Origin: Sipunculus nudus
Taxonomy: Eukaryota; Annelida; Sipuncula; Golfingiida; Sipunculidae
DNA length: 64,000 nt
Assembly (NCBI GenBank): GCA_026874595.1
Contig: CM049314.1
Coordinates: 74,600,300-74,664,299, forward strand
Direction: 5' to 3'
Position numbers and translations under genes: made by a program. How positions within the stretch are numbered: the first letter of the stretch is position 1; the number at the start of each line of letters is the position of its first letter. The notes under the pieces were generated by a model, which worked only from the letters and a program-made list of their open reading frames with translations, was not told where the DNA came from and did not search any database. Positions 1 to 9,839 of this stretch are shown piece by piece.

Positions 1-670
1 AAAGTACAGGGTCGAGCTGTCTATCAGCACAATGGGGCACAGTAACGGAAAACCCTGATCTATCAGTGTCATTCTTTATTCCATGGTAAGTAACAGTAAG
101 GGATCCATCGTTGTTAAACTCTAATTGGTCCATGGAAAATAACATGCGCTTAGCATCACCTGACCCTGGGTCAAACTGAACAGCCTTAGGTGCAAGATCA
201 GAGGGTCTAAGCATGTAAGTCAAAGCGAGGAGTGTGATTGCTTTCATACGTAGTTGCTTTATTGACAGCTTGTCATTCTCTGGCCAAGCTTTGAAGAGAT
301 CAGTAAATGGTTCCACTGGGAGCAATTTTACACGTCTACGAGGGACAGTGGTACCTGACTTGATCAAGGCATCCACCAGTCTTCTAATATTATTATCAAC
401 AGTAATATCAGGCAACTGATAGGCCACATAGCAGTGAGACAAAGCAGCAAGCATGGATTGTAAAGTGGACCTAGGCCTATCAGACGCATCAGATAGTACA
501 CATAGAAAATCTGCTAGGTCTGCCGTTTTCGTTGGTGGGAACACAACCTTGTTTTCCTTGCAAAAGTAAAATAACTTGTTTAAAAGTCTGTTATAAAGCT
601 GTAATGTGGACTGAGACAGACTGAAAGGGAGCTGCACTGCAGCACGTTGTGACCAACCTATGGCAAGTAG
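1..670 (-). CDS. Tyrosine recombinase of the DIRS element, partial
   Basis: The minus frame is open from just after a TAG at 671-673 to the window edge (about 223 codons). It reads as the N-terminal core-binding region followed by the start of the catalytic domain of a tyrosine recombinase. The block LTYMLRPSDLA carries the first catalytic Arg in its usual R-x-S-D-L setting. The His-x-x-Arg and Tyr residues would lie beyond base 1. In DIRS elements this enzyme integrates a circular cDNA without target duplication. No ATG sits at the beginning of the open frame, and the residues that should precede it are in the next frame (658-765, ending AWRISGK). This points to a frameshift at about 655-675, or to expression as a continuation of the upstream ORF. 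Confidence 0.75.
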
Positions 671-749
671 CTAATCTTGCCAGAGATTCGCCAAGCATAC
701 AGGCGCCACCCTGGGTTCTTTAACGGTTCCGGCTGCAGTCCCAGTGGTA

Positions 750-2435
750 TTACCCACCGTTTGATCTCGGTAGCCTGACAGGCCTGTCTATGCATAAGCT
801 GAGGAGCCTGTGGAACCGAGACTGACTGGGCCACCAGGGGGCGATCAGGGTAGCGTCTGCCTTCTGAGAGACGACTAGGGCCAGCACTCGCGGAATCAGC
901 CAAAACGGGCAGTTTACAAAGTTGTTGCATCCCCCCCAGTTGGTTTGGGCCAGGGCATCGACAGCCTCGGTTAGAGGATCCCAGTACAGGCTGTTGTATC
1001 TGGGGAGCTGAGTTGTTATGACGGATGCAAACCGGTCTATGTCGTGAGGACCCCACAGTCGGTCTAACATTTGAAATAAGCGAGGGCTCATCATCCAGTC
1101 GTAAGTAGTTAGCTTTCGTGATAATAAGTCGGCATGAGTATTTTCTGGACCAGCCAAATGCTTTGCAGAGAGGTCTATCTGATTGTTGTATGCGGCAGCC
1201 CATATAGCCCTTGCTACATGTGTCAGTTGTAAACATGGGCCGCCTAAGTGGTTGATGTTGGCAACACTGGAGATATTGTCTGTTAGAACATGTAAAATTT
1301 TTCCCTTGAGAAAAGGCATAAAAGTTAGTAAGGCTAACAGTATGGCGAACAGCTCCCTGTAGTTTGACGACTGATGGGTGGTGAATACATCCCATAAGCC
1401 GCTTGCCTCCATGTTGTTGAATACAGCCCCCCAGCCGGAGGCTGATGTGTCTGTTACAAGTTGTACCTGAATGGACTTTTTGGTTACTGGGCTCCCATTC
1501 CAGGTGGTTAGGGCATACAGCCACCAACGAAGATCCCTGCAAGTGGCGGGATTTAGACATAGTCTGTCTGTCCATGAGTTTCTTGTAGCAAGTAACCGAT
1601 ACAAATTGCGAAGAAGTAGTTTGGCAGGTAAAATACACAATGTCATACTAATACATTGGCCTGCTATACGTGCTAGTGCCCTAGCAGTTAGCCAACCTTG
1701 ATTTAAGGCTCTATTTATATCCTTCCTAAGTCTCCTCACCCTATCTTTGGGAATATAAATCCAAGTTTTGTTATCATTTGCAACGGTACATATTTTATAC
1801 CCAAGGAAATTAACCACATGACTCAGAACCAGATTGGATTTTTCCCAGTTTATAAACCAGCCAAGATTCTGTAATACTGTTAGCAGTAAATCTTTGTGTG
1901 CATCAATATTATGACTATCTACCATTAATATGAAGTCATCAACATAAGCAACAACCCTCAAGTTGTTTTCTTTCAAATATTTAACTACAGGCCTAATACA
2001 CTTCTGGAAATAAAATGGAGAAACACATAAACCAAAGGGTAAAACCTGCCATACATAGTATTTTCCCCTCGAGGAAAACCCTAAATACTGTTGGTGCTCC
2101 CTGAGAACAGGGATATGATAAAAACCATTGCGTATATCAAGTGTGATAAGTTTGTCATGAGGCTTGACAAGTGACTGTACAGTTCTATTATCCTCTTGTT
2201 TGAATGAAGGTACATCACAGCACCTGTTTACCTCTCGAAGACCTATAATTAGTCTCAGCTGGTTATTTCTCACTGAAATGGGAGACACACAAGCAGGTGT
2301 AGAGTTAACCTGTCTCACAGCCCCTGATTGCAATAAGCATTCAAGTACATTGTCAATAAACACAGTGTTTAGAATCAACAACCCTATTTTGGAATTCAAA
2401 ACGAGGTAATACCCTGAACGGTATTGCAACACCAT
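750..2435 (-). CDS. Reverse transcriptase / RNase H of the DIRS element, frame-broken at both ends
   Basis: This 561-codon frame copies the element RNA into DNA and degrades the RNA strand. The RT domain occupies roughly residues 20-220, with the catalytic YVDD at 164-167 and the upstream LDIRNGFYHIPV block. RNase H runs about 320-445, with acidic residues D329, E361, D386 and D436 (HADLLSR). The segment 450-555 (HDIDRFAS..., APWWPSQSRF) is the linker typical of DIRS/PAT elements between RNase H and recombinase. The first ATG is not the true start: the expected RT N-terminal residues (WLTHGVAIPF) lie just upstream in another frame that stops at 2353-2355. At the 3' end the protein leaves frame near 750-770 and continues briefly in the overlapping frame 658-1638. 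This is a degraded copy, unless the breaks are sequencing indels. Confidence 0.8.
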   Translation of the reverse strand: MVLQYRSGYYLVLNSKIGLLILNTVFIDNVLECLLQSGAVRQVNSTPACVSPISVRNNQLRLIIGLREVNRCCDVPSFKQEDNRTVQSLVKPHDKLITLDIRNGFYHIPVLREHQQYLGFSSRGKYYVWQVLPFGLCVSPFYFQKCIRPVVKYLKENNLRVVAYVDDFILMVDSHNIDAHKDLLLTVLQNLGWFINWEKSNLVLSHVVNFLGYKICTVANDNKTWIYIPKDRVRRLRKDINRALNQGWLTARALARIAGQCISMTLCILPAKLLLRNLYRLLATRNSWTDRLCLNPATCRDLRWWLYALTTWNGSPVTKKSIQVQLVTDTSASGWGAVFNNMEASGLWDVFTTHQSSNYRELFAILLALLTFMPFLKGKILHVLTDNISSVANINHLGGPCLQLTHVARAIWAAAYNNQIDLSAKHLAGPENTHADLLSRKLTTYDWMMSPRLFQMLDRLWGPHDIDRFASVITTQLPRYNSLYWDPLTEAVDALAQTNWGGCNNFVNCPFWLIPRVLALVVSQKADATLIAPWWPSQSRFHRLLSLCIDRPVRLPRSNGG

Positions 2436-2489
2436 GTGTTAACCAGCTAATGACTTGTGAAGGCGCCCCAGTGTTTTCATAAGCTTTAG

Positions 2490-2593
2490 CATTTAATGAG
2501 TCTGCTGAAAATGGTATACACATAGTCCATGGGCATCAAAATTATCAATGAGTCTGCTGGAAACTGTATACACATAGACCATGGGCGTCAAAA
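2490..2593. repeat. Tandem duplication of ~51 bp between the gag-like and RT ORFs
   Basis: Two adjacent imperfect copies (about 2491-2541 and 2543-2593) share ATGAGTCTGCTG, GTATACACATAG and CCATGGGC in the same order. They lie in the short stretch between the RT frame and the end of the gag-like ORF. Confidence 0.75.
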
Positions 2594-2629
2594 GTAGGCA
2601 GTAGTGTTGAGAATCAACAGAAGAAGCAA

Positions 2630-3523
2630 TCAGTTCTGATCATGGGCGTCCTGCTGGGATGGCCTTAAATATGGAACACCAGAATCTTGGAAGTTCCGGA
2701 ATGCAGAGGTATTGGCATTGTACTGTCTTGACTGATAACGACCACGATACCCAGGCCTGTAGCCAAAACCTCTGGGACGGCTGTATGACCTCTCTCTGTC
2801 ATGTGCTTGGTTCTGCGGGATAATGCTGTTTGCTATGCGAAGATTTTCAATTGCCCTCGGTGGTAAGGCAGACGTATTTTTCTGCAGGGTACGAAAAATT
2901 CTGGAGGCTTGCGGATATTGTGAGCGAACAATTAAGTCTGCATACTCATCTTGCAAGGACTGCACATGCGCCAGGTTTATCAGGTATATGTGGTTAAGTT
3001 CTTGTTCGAGGGCCTTATCCTGTGGTAGTGTTGCCAAGAGTTTTAATGTAGTTTCAGCATAACGAGCCGACTTACTAATAACATTGAGCAGTGGTTGGTC
3101 ATTGCGTGGCACTCCTTGTCTACAGTCATGTACCTTATGGTCAGCAGGAAGCACAACATGAGCTAGAGAGTCACGTAATGATTTGAACTGTCCTTGCAAA
3201 TCTTCCTCAGGGTGATTCACTGTACCGTGACCAGGACTGAGGGGGCCCCCCAAGCAGTGACAGGGGCAAGAATTATCAGATGCGGCCTGGTGTGGCAAAG
3301 CATGTGCTACAAAAGTCTCACTGTTAATCTGAGTCGAATCAGTACTCACGGGCGGGTTTGGTGCCGGCGCAGTCTCGCCTTCATTTTTATGAACAGCGGC
3401 TTGCCCCTCTAGACTTTCAATCCTGGCATTTATTTTCGACTGTTCGACTTTAAAACACTGTAAGTCACTGCATAATTTACTAACTAACACTTCAATTTTA
3501 CAAAGTTTTTCATTATCGCCCAT
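2630..3523 (-). CDS. Gag-like ORF1 of the DIRS element
   Basis: The frame is open to an ATG at 3625, but I prefer the internal ATG at 3523 (MGDNEKLCKIEVLV). The 34 residues before it are basic and read through a GC-rich hairpin (about 3604-3620) that looks like leader. From the preferred start the protein is about 297 residues. It has an N-terminal helical, coiled-coil-like stretch (KLCKIEVLVSKLCSDLQCFK), a Pro-rich linker, a helical middle (KSARYAETTLKLLATL...) and an Arg/Gly/Tyr-rich C-terminus (RPRGFGYRPGYRGRYQSR). A helical region followed by an RGG-like tail suits a nucleocapsid protein that packages element RNA. There is no CCHC knuckle, as is common for DIRS ORF1. It is identified by position and composition, not by a catalytic motif. 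Confidence 0.65.
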   Translation of the reverse strand: MGDNEKLCKIEVLVSKLCSDLQCFKVEQSKINARIESLEGQAAVHKNEGETAPAPNPPVSTDSTQINSETFVAHALPHQAASDNSCPCHCLGGPLSPGHGTVNHPEEDLQGQFKSLRDSLAHVVLPADHKVHDCRQGVPRNDQPLLNVISKSARYAETTLKLLATLPQDKALEQELNHIYLINLAHVQSLQDEYADLIVRSQYPQASRIFRTLQKNTSALPPRAIENLRIANSIIPQNQAHDRERSYSRPRGFGYRPGYRGRYQSRQYNANTSAFRNFQDSGVPYLRPSQQDAHDQN

Positions 3524-3603
3524 CGCGGCTGACCCAAGCGGTGAGGTAGCACCTAGCATGAATAAATTACCGTAAGCGACCTGGCGCTTACGAAGTGCAG
3601 CTG

Positions 3604-3810
3604 ACCGCCGCAGGCGGCAGCACATGCAGTTTAATAATTTGTGTGACTACTATTAGTCGTTACCCCCGAAGTCCGAACCCGCATAGCGCTGGGAAGTGAA
3701 ACCCCGGTTCGCTACACTTGTTTATGCCTGCTTTTCAGCCACAAAGTGACAATGTTTATGTTACAGTTCACTGTAACAATACACAAGTAAAGTCTCTGCA
3801 GTTCACTGCA
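3604..3810. other. Hairpin-rich leader of the DIRS element
   Basis: Three short inverted repeats lie upstream of the gag-like start: GCCGC-AG-GCGGC near 3604-3620; an 8-bp perfect stem TGTTACAG/CTGTAACA with loop TTCA at 3759-3778; and a 5-bp stem TGCAG/CTGCA with the same TTCA loop at 3797-3810. They may be RNA structures of the leader or part of the element's terminus. Confidence 0.5.
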
Positions 3811-5194
3811 ATGGACCTTTCCGACCTGTAAATCATGCGTAACCAATTGGCCAGTCAGATTACGACATTTATGACGTGATCGCCACGTGTCGAGTGTCCG
3901 TCATATCGTCCCACAAACCAACCTCGTGTGTGGGACCCTGCGCACCTGGATATGACAGTACCTTAACTTATTATGTGCGGCCTTTTCTTCCACGAACTAT
4001 GGTTCTTTTAAGTTCATGGGAAACGTGCATCGGTGACCAGAGATACTCTGAAAGGTTAGGGAGGGGCCAGGCTTATTTTAATCAAGAAGACTGAACTGGC
4101 AAAATGTTTCCGGTGGACCAAGCCGTCCAAGGCTTGTGGGAGGCCGCACAGCTAGTGCACAGCCAGCTCGACGTCACCAGGATTTATAAGCACAAATGCT
4201 TAAGTGCCAGAACGCTTTATCTTCAACGGTGAGTGTCATTAGCTATCAAACTTTATCCTCGTGTTTCTGTTACGAGAGTTTCTCATTTGTTCAGTTATTG
4301 ACAACCGATTACTTTCCACATACAGCCGGTCATTCAAGCGTAAGTTTGAATCGGACGGGTGGGGTTTGTGTGTGTGGGGGGGGGGGGGTCTGAGAAGTGG
4401 CCTGTATCCGAACGTTATCGTTACTGTCTCCGGGTACCCCGTTTAATAAGACCTATCGCCCATGTGAAAAACTCATGATATCAAACAAATACAAGACACG
4501 GGACGGGTCAGCCCACTCAGCAGCTCAGTGGAACAGGCGCTTGCAACAGTGTTGACAGTGGACCCAGTTTGGCTCTGCACATATTACAGAGTAACAACCT
4601 GACAACTGCATCGGACTTTTGTTTATATTGTAGCAGTAAGAATTCAGCCCTTGGCTTGGCTTTGCCATTATGAATTTGCGATGCATTGAACCTGGAAGGA
4701 TTTTATTCTCTCATGTGGGAACAGTAATGTATAACACGTGCCTATTATAAATTATTAATTTATGAATATTACGTCAACATTTTTTTTTATCTAATTTTCA
4801 TATATAATGATGTGTGTAATAAATAAATAAATTAGTGTAGGGAAAATTGTATGTGGGATGTTAATGTAGGTGATATTATTTTATTTTTTTTAAATTAATT
4901 TTCTTGTTAAATCAGAATAGGAAACCCTATGAACTTAAATCCCTAAACCAATATACATATTTCAGTATCACTTTCATACAACTGGGAAGACTATAAATGT
5001 TGAGGTTTTTTAAGTGTCTTAGAACTTTGATTTAAAAAAATTAAATTATAGTTAACAATTAATTGTGATAATGAACAATTTTGTCACTATTTGAACACTG
5101 CTTTATTAGGTAGAAAATAGGGGTACTGAATATTTGAATGTAAAATATTGTGTAGTAATTTTAGTAATGAAAATATAAATATATAACTTCTGAA
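3811..5194. other. Non-coding stretch, no gene recognised
   Basis: There is no convincing ORF. A G run (4378-4388) sits in a GT-rich patch. At 4180-4230 a TTTATAAG is followed about 45 bp later by a good plus-strand splice donor (AACG/GTGAGTGTC), which could be a core promoter with a short non-coding first exon, but nothing downstream supports it. 4740-5190 is strongly AT-rich. Confidence 0.4.
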
Positions 5195-5589
5195 ATCCCA
5201 TCTCTGATCACCAATTTGTCAGGGGTTGCCGACTCGCAGGTTCTCTCATGAAACTCAAACTCAAGGCAGACGTTAAGACGATGTTTAATCAATATATATC
5301 AAAGCCGTACAGGTTCGCACTATGCACATACATTAAAAATATATTGAAACAGCAGGCTACTGGAGACTCACTCTGGGCTCGAGACCTGACACCTCCGACT
5401 TGACACTTCCGACCCTTTTCAGTGCCATTCCAGTATACTTATACATGCTAGAGGCGTGAGTGAGGACCTTAACGAAACAGGGGTTGCAAGGCTGGTGCTG
5501 ATATCGCTATCTGGCCCAGTCAGATTAAACGTGTGTTTCTTGTTAACGCTTAAAATGTATATAATCCAAAAACAACTACACGCCCAACA
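5195..5589 (-). repeat. Probable LTR remnant with primer binding site, minus orientation
   Basis: Read on the minus strand, 5589-5217 (373 bp) starts TGTTGGGCGTG and ends CCCCTGACA, so it has TGT...ACA ends and an internal TATATA. It is followed after two bases by TTGGTGATCAGAGATGGGAT, which looks like a tRNA primer binding site (about 5195-5213 on the plus strand). Ordinary AT-rich DNA follows where an internal region should be. I therefore read it as a 5' LTR whose element was lost. No second LTR is visible in the window. Confidence 0.5.
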
Positions 5590-6189
5590 ATAAATAATAC
5601 CTTGCTAGATAGCTCACACAACAGTGTATCAGTAATATTAATTGTGACGTAATCACGAATTATAATTAACTTGTAATGTGAAATAAACTTAGATTATACT
5701 GTGGATTTTAATTTATCAACAAAACAAGGCCTACAGGCCTAATGCGTACCTGTGCATATGGATATACACCAGGTATAACGCTTCAGTGCTGAACCACTAT
5801 TCATATATATGAACAATGCAAGTACTAAACATTTTGAACAAGAAACAATACACAAACATCACTGCTGAAATTCTGGCATGGGTGCACACAACACATAAAA
5901 TTATTGTAGATGGCACCACCAGTCTTGTATACAACAAAGCTATTTGACATGTACACATATGCCCAATGTCAGGCTGATATATCAAATTCTTCTGTAGAAT
6001 TAAGCAGGCAAATAAACTTTGCAAAAGTCATTGTAGATGGCGACACCTGTCTTGTGAACGAGAAAGCCATAAAAACACATAGACTGGTCAGAATATCAGG
6101 CCAATACATCAAACTTACCTGGAGTCTGATGCACGGGGCTGACCAGGCTTAGGTGAGAAAGGCTGTTGCCCCGAGTGTACTGTAAAAAT
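5590..6189. repeat. Mostly non-coding; two ~127-bp units carrying the GGTGGCGCCACC-like motif
   Basis: Two units contain ATTGTAGATGGC at about 5904 and 6030, followed by CCACCAGTCTTG or GACACCTGTCTTG. They resemble the ~134-bp units at 63.1-63.9 kb. No coding sequence is supported. Confidence 0.5.
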
Positions 6190-6620
6190 TACTGGCTCAG
6201 GCTACTGCACTGAGTGAACTCATGACCTACACCTGGCTAGACTGAGTGAATATTTGACCTGTACCTGGCTGCACTGAGTGAACTCTTGACCTGTTGCATA
6301 ATCTGAAACAGTTGGCACCTGTTGCATAATCTGAAACAGTTGGCAGTCTGCCAAAGCAATAAATAAATCCAGGCTGACCTTTTGCCTATTGCCAAATCTG
6401 AAATAGTAGCCACACAATTGCATAAGCTTACAGATTGGCTCCATATGCAGCCCTGAGGGGCATGACACCCATGAGGTGATCACATGATACTCATGAGGTG
6501 ATCACATGCCTTGTGCTTGGCTGCACTGACTGAACTGTTGACCTATATTTGGCTGCAATAAATGAACTCTTGATCTGTTGCCAAATCTGAAACAGTTGGC
6601 AGTTTCTCAACCTATTCAAG
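6190..6620. repeat. Short tandem and interspersed duplications
   Basis: CTGCACTGAGTGAACTC-type blocks recur about every 40-50 bp. The segment CCTGTTGCATAATCTGAAAC is directly duplicated at about 6289-6345 as part of a ~28-bp unit, and ATGAGGTGATCACATG occurs twice near 6470-6510. The ORF across it is just repeat. Confidence 0.6.
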
Positions 6621-6639
6621 AAACATACACAATCTTGGC

Positions 6640-7261
6640 CTGTTATGTAACTCTGCTAAAATTTATCCAACACAAACCATTTGAACAAACTTGAGAGGGC
6701 TCGCCTCTGGGATCATTTCTGTAAAATTTGGACAATTTGGCTGGACTGTTTACAAGAAGAAGACTTTTACAAGTTTTTTTCAGCTTTTTCCTTGTAAAAT
6801 CTATGTAAATGCAGATAGCAAAAATAAGATGAATCCATCAACATTTGATATGTGACAGATAATTGCATAACATTTGGGGATGGTAGCTCCTGCTATTCCT
6901 GAGAAATTATGAGTTAGTGTACAGATGATATGTAATATCATAAATCTACTTTTTTTAAAAGCTTTTAAAAACATTCTTGTCAATATTTCTTATAGATAAC
7001 CTGAAATCTAAATGTCCAGAGGCATGATGTAGTGGAATCATGATAAACTGGTGCTAGGCTAGATGTATCTGCTTCACACAGCTAACATATTTGGTAAAAT
7101 AACTCAATTCAATCTTTATAATTCAGCCAAATTCATTTTTTGGAACCATAAAAGACAATTATTATAAGAATGATTCAGGGAATTATTCTTGCAAAATATT
7201 AAACAAACTGGCCTCAGTATCATCATCAGTCGAAAAACGTTTTGTAGGTTTATAACTCATA
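6640..7261. repeat. Diverged interspersed repeat (family B), first copy
   Basis: The sequence CATTTGAACAAACTTGAGAG ... GGATCATTTCTGTAAAAT ... GACAATTTGGCTGGAC at 6670-6760 recurs at about 8360-8430 and about 61890-61960. It is non-coding. Confidence 0.55.
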
Positions 7262-8050
7262 TGGGAAAATACAACAAAATGGCAAAGTTCAGCTTCCCAT
7301 AACTCAGCCAAAAATCATTGAATCAAAACCATTTGAACAAACTTGAATTATCAACATCTAAGAATAATTAATGTGTGAGATTTAAGAATTTGGCCCAGTG
7401 GTTTTTGAGAAGAAGATTTTTGTAGCCACTTAGCTAACATGGGCTGTTATGGCATATGACTAAATTCAGCTTCCCATAAATAAGCCTAAAGTCACTGAAC
7501 TGAGACCAACTGAACAAACTTGAATTATCAACAATTAAGGATAATTAATGTGTGAGTTTTAAGAATTTGGCCCAGTGGTTGTTGAGAAGAAGATTTTTGT
7601 AGCCACTTAGCTAAAATTGGCTGTTATGGCATATATGACTAAATTCAGCTCCCCATAAGTCAGCCAAAAGTCACTGAAGTGAGACCATTTGAAATAACTT
7701 GAATTATCAACATCTAACGATAATTAATGTGTGAGATTTAAGAATTTGGCCCAGTGGTTGTTGAGAAGATTTTTGTAGCCACTTAGCTAAAATTGGCTGT
7801 TATGGCATATATGACTAAATTCAGCTCCCCATAAGTCAGCCAAAAATCACTGAACTGAGACCATTTGAAATAACTTGAATTATCAACATCTAAGGATAAT
7901 TAATGTGTGAGATTTAAGAATTTGGCCCAGTGGTTTTTGAGAAGAAGATTTTTGTAGCCACTTAGCTAAAATGGGCTGTTATGGCATATGACTAAATTCA
8001 GCTTCCCATAACTTAGCCAAAGTCACTAAACTGAGACCATTTGAACAAAC
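7262..8050. repeat. Tandem array of ~177-bp units, about 4.4 copies
   Basis: The marker GCTGTTATGGCATAT recurs at 7443, 7620, 7796 and 7975 (spacings 177, 176, 179). Each unit contains AATTTGGCCCAGTGGTT, GAAGATTTTTGTAGCCACTT and, one unit on, AGTCACTGAACTGAGACC. A diverged first unit begins near 7262. No ORF. Confidence 0.85.
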
Positions 8051-8650
8051 TTCAGAAAGCACTACCCTAGGATCATTTCTGTGCGATATTAAACAATTTG
8101 GCCAATTCGTTTCAGAGAAGAAGTTATTTGTAGCTGTCAGTGTGATACGGGCACTGATGACCCTGTACAAAAAAAGCCGATGCAGGTGGCGCCACCAATA
8201 CCTCAATTTCAGATATGACTCATGTGACCAACATTGGCATAAAATTTGGTGATGATAGCTCCAGCCGTTTCTGAGATTTAAATTTTAATATGCTTTTTTG
8301 CACAGTTAACAAAGTTCAACCGTCTGTAACTCGGCCAAAAATCTCCGAACTGGAACCATTCGAACAAACTTGAGAAAGATTGTTCCAGGGATCATTTCTG
8401 TGAAATATTGGACAATTTGGCTGGACAGTTTCAGAGAAGAAGATTTTTAAAGTTTTTTTTAGCTTTTTCCCTATAAAATCTAAGAAAATGCAGTTAGAAA
8501 AAAAATAAACAAAATCCAATATAGTTTTTTGGATGACTGAATATTTGCAAACAATTTGGTGATGCCAGCTCCTGCCGTTTTTGAGATAGCTATGGTTAAC
8601 GTACAGACAACGCACGACGCACGACACACGACGCCGCACCATCGCATAAG
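8051..8650. repeat. Family B repeat with the 12-bp palindrome
   Basis: It contains GGTGGCGCCACC at 8185-8196, then CCTCAATTTCAGATATGAC and the family B body. 61680-62190 is a second copy in the same orientation with the same order. It ends near CGACGCACGAC-type short repeats. Confidence 0.6.
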
Positions 8651-8967
8651 CTCACAGGTTCGCTAAAAATGATTAATAACTGGACAATTAAATAAGGTAG
8701 GGTATCATGGCATATATGTACATACAGAGAACAAAGAGGCCCACCAGATACTCTATTATTCTAAGAAATATAAATAAGGACCTGGTTGCTAATGAAAAAT
8801 ATACTTTAACAGAAAACACTCTATCTCTCTGTATATATATCCATATGGGATACTGAGCAGGAGTTGAGGGGAACCATCAGCCCCATCGCAAGGCAAGGCA
8901 AATGAAGTTTATGCTCCTCGAGTAGCTCCAGGTATGTTGTAGTCTTGACTCCAACCCCGTGCACTCC
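8651..8967. other. Non-coding stretch, nothing recognised
   Basis: No ORF, repeat or signal that I can support beyond a short TATATATCCATATGG AT run near 8833. Confidence 0.4.
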
Positions 8968-9719
8968 TTAAGCAATGAGGATGATAGCGATGGTGATAAT
9001 GATGTTCTCCGTTCGCAGGAGCCGATAGGAAGTTATGTTGCCACCGTTGACTGCTGTTTTGTTTTGTTTTTTCTTTCTCGGGATTTCACTGAAGTTTTCA
9101 CTTAAGTAGTCGTGAGGGTTGAACTTCTTGAAGGTAGTCTTTTTCTTTCTCTTTGGTAGTTGATGGGACGGCTGTTCTGGAGCTGACTTGGTTTTGGGCT
9201 GACTCTTGCCTGTTATTGCTCTTTTCTTTGGTTGTTTTAGCTGTACTGTCGAACTTGGCTCGGTCTCCATGGGCTGACAGGGTAAGCTTCTTGCTTGATC
9301 TTGGTTTTCTTGATTTTCTCGGTTTTGTTCCCCCAATGCTACTTCAACTAGTTGTGTCATACATTCCTGACTTAAAAAGTCTTGCGCTTCTGGATGTTTT
9401 GCTATTATATCCTCATATGTTTGTTTTGCTAGTTGTTCTTTGGTGAGGTAGTGGTCTTCGCTGGTTCTATACATTATGGTTTCATTCTCAGTGACTTGGG
9501 TGAGCATAGTTGTGGGGCGACATCTAGCGGCAGCTGTCTGATCTTGTTCTTCTAAGTATGAAGGTAACTTGGCTGTTTCTGTTGTTGTTGACATCTTAAC
9601 AATCTCTGTTTGTGTAGCTGTTGTCTTTGTTGTTTTCTTCTTAATCGGCTCAGTTTGTGTGACCATAGTTTTCTTCGTCTTTGTTCTGGTGGTAGTCTGG
9701 GTTTCTGTTGTCTTTTTTT
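8968..9719 (-). pseudogene. Low-complexity ORF, probable C-terminal part of a non-LTR retrotransposon ORF1
   Basis: The frame is open from just after a TAA near 9720 to a stop at 8968. The first ATG is at 9666 (232 codons), but the frame is open about 18 codons further. The product is rich in Thr, Lys and Gln with TQTE repeats at the N-terminus, a helical acidic middle (YLTKEQLAKQTYEDII) and basic clusters (PKRKKKTTFKKF, IPRKKKQNK). It has no zinc knuckle or catalytic motif. The tail of the zinc-knuckle ORF1 at 52.3 kb has a similar Thr/Pro/Gln-rich layout and also contains PMETE, so I infer the same class of protein. Its 5' end stops where the family A terminal motif begins (9725-9731), suggesting truncation by that element. 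No ORF2 follows. Confidence 0.4.
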
Positions 9720-9724
9720 AATAG

Positions 9725-9775
9725 TTTTTTAGCTCAGCTGACTATAAGTCATCTGAGCTATAGTCGTGGTCCATT
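9725..9775 (-). repeat. Family A terminal motif with self-complementary hairpin, inverted orientation
   Basis: 9731-9759 reads AGCTCAGCTGACT, four bases, then GTCATCTGAGCT, a near-perfect hairpin. It is preceded by T6 and followed by CTATAG-like sequence and GTCCGTCGTCCGTC. The same motif in the opposite orientation closes the repeat at 12784-12812, 50495-50523, 61305-61333, 61610-61642 and 62546-62574. Confidence 0.75.
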
Positions 9776-9839
9776 GTCCGTCGTCCGTCTGGATGTCCGT
9801 CCGTAAGACTGGCACGTTTCGACACCGTTCAACCTACGA

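Larger units (their letters stand above)
1..3900 (-). mobile_element. DIRS-type (tyrosine recombinase) retrotransposon, cut by the window start
   Basis: On the minus strand the order is leader with hairpins (about 3.6-3.85 kb), a gag-like ORF, a reverse transcriptase/RNase H ORF and a tyrosine recombinase that runs off base 1. That order, with a recombinase in place of a DDE integrase, is diagnostic of the DIRS order. The right boundary is not defined: I found no clear terminal repeat, so 3900 is approximate. The copy is probably not autonomous, because the RT and recombinase reading frames are broken in at least three places (about 2355-2430, 750-770 and 655-675). Confidence 0.8.

Noticed and set aside
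4196-4446. Overlapping plus ORFs ending in Gly/Val runs
   Set aside because: They run into the G run and GT-rich patch and share no motif with any family.
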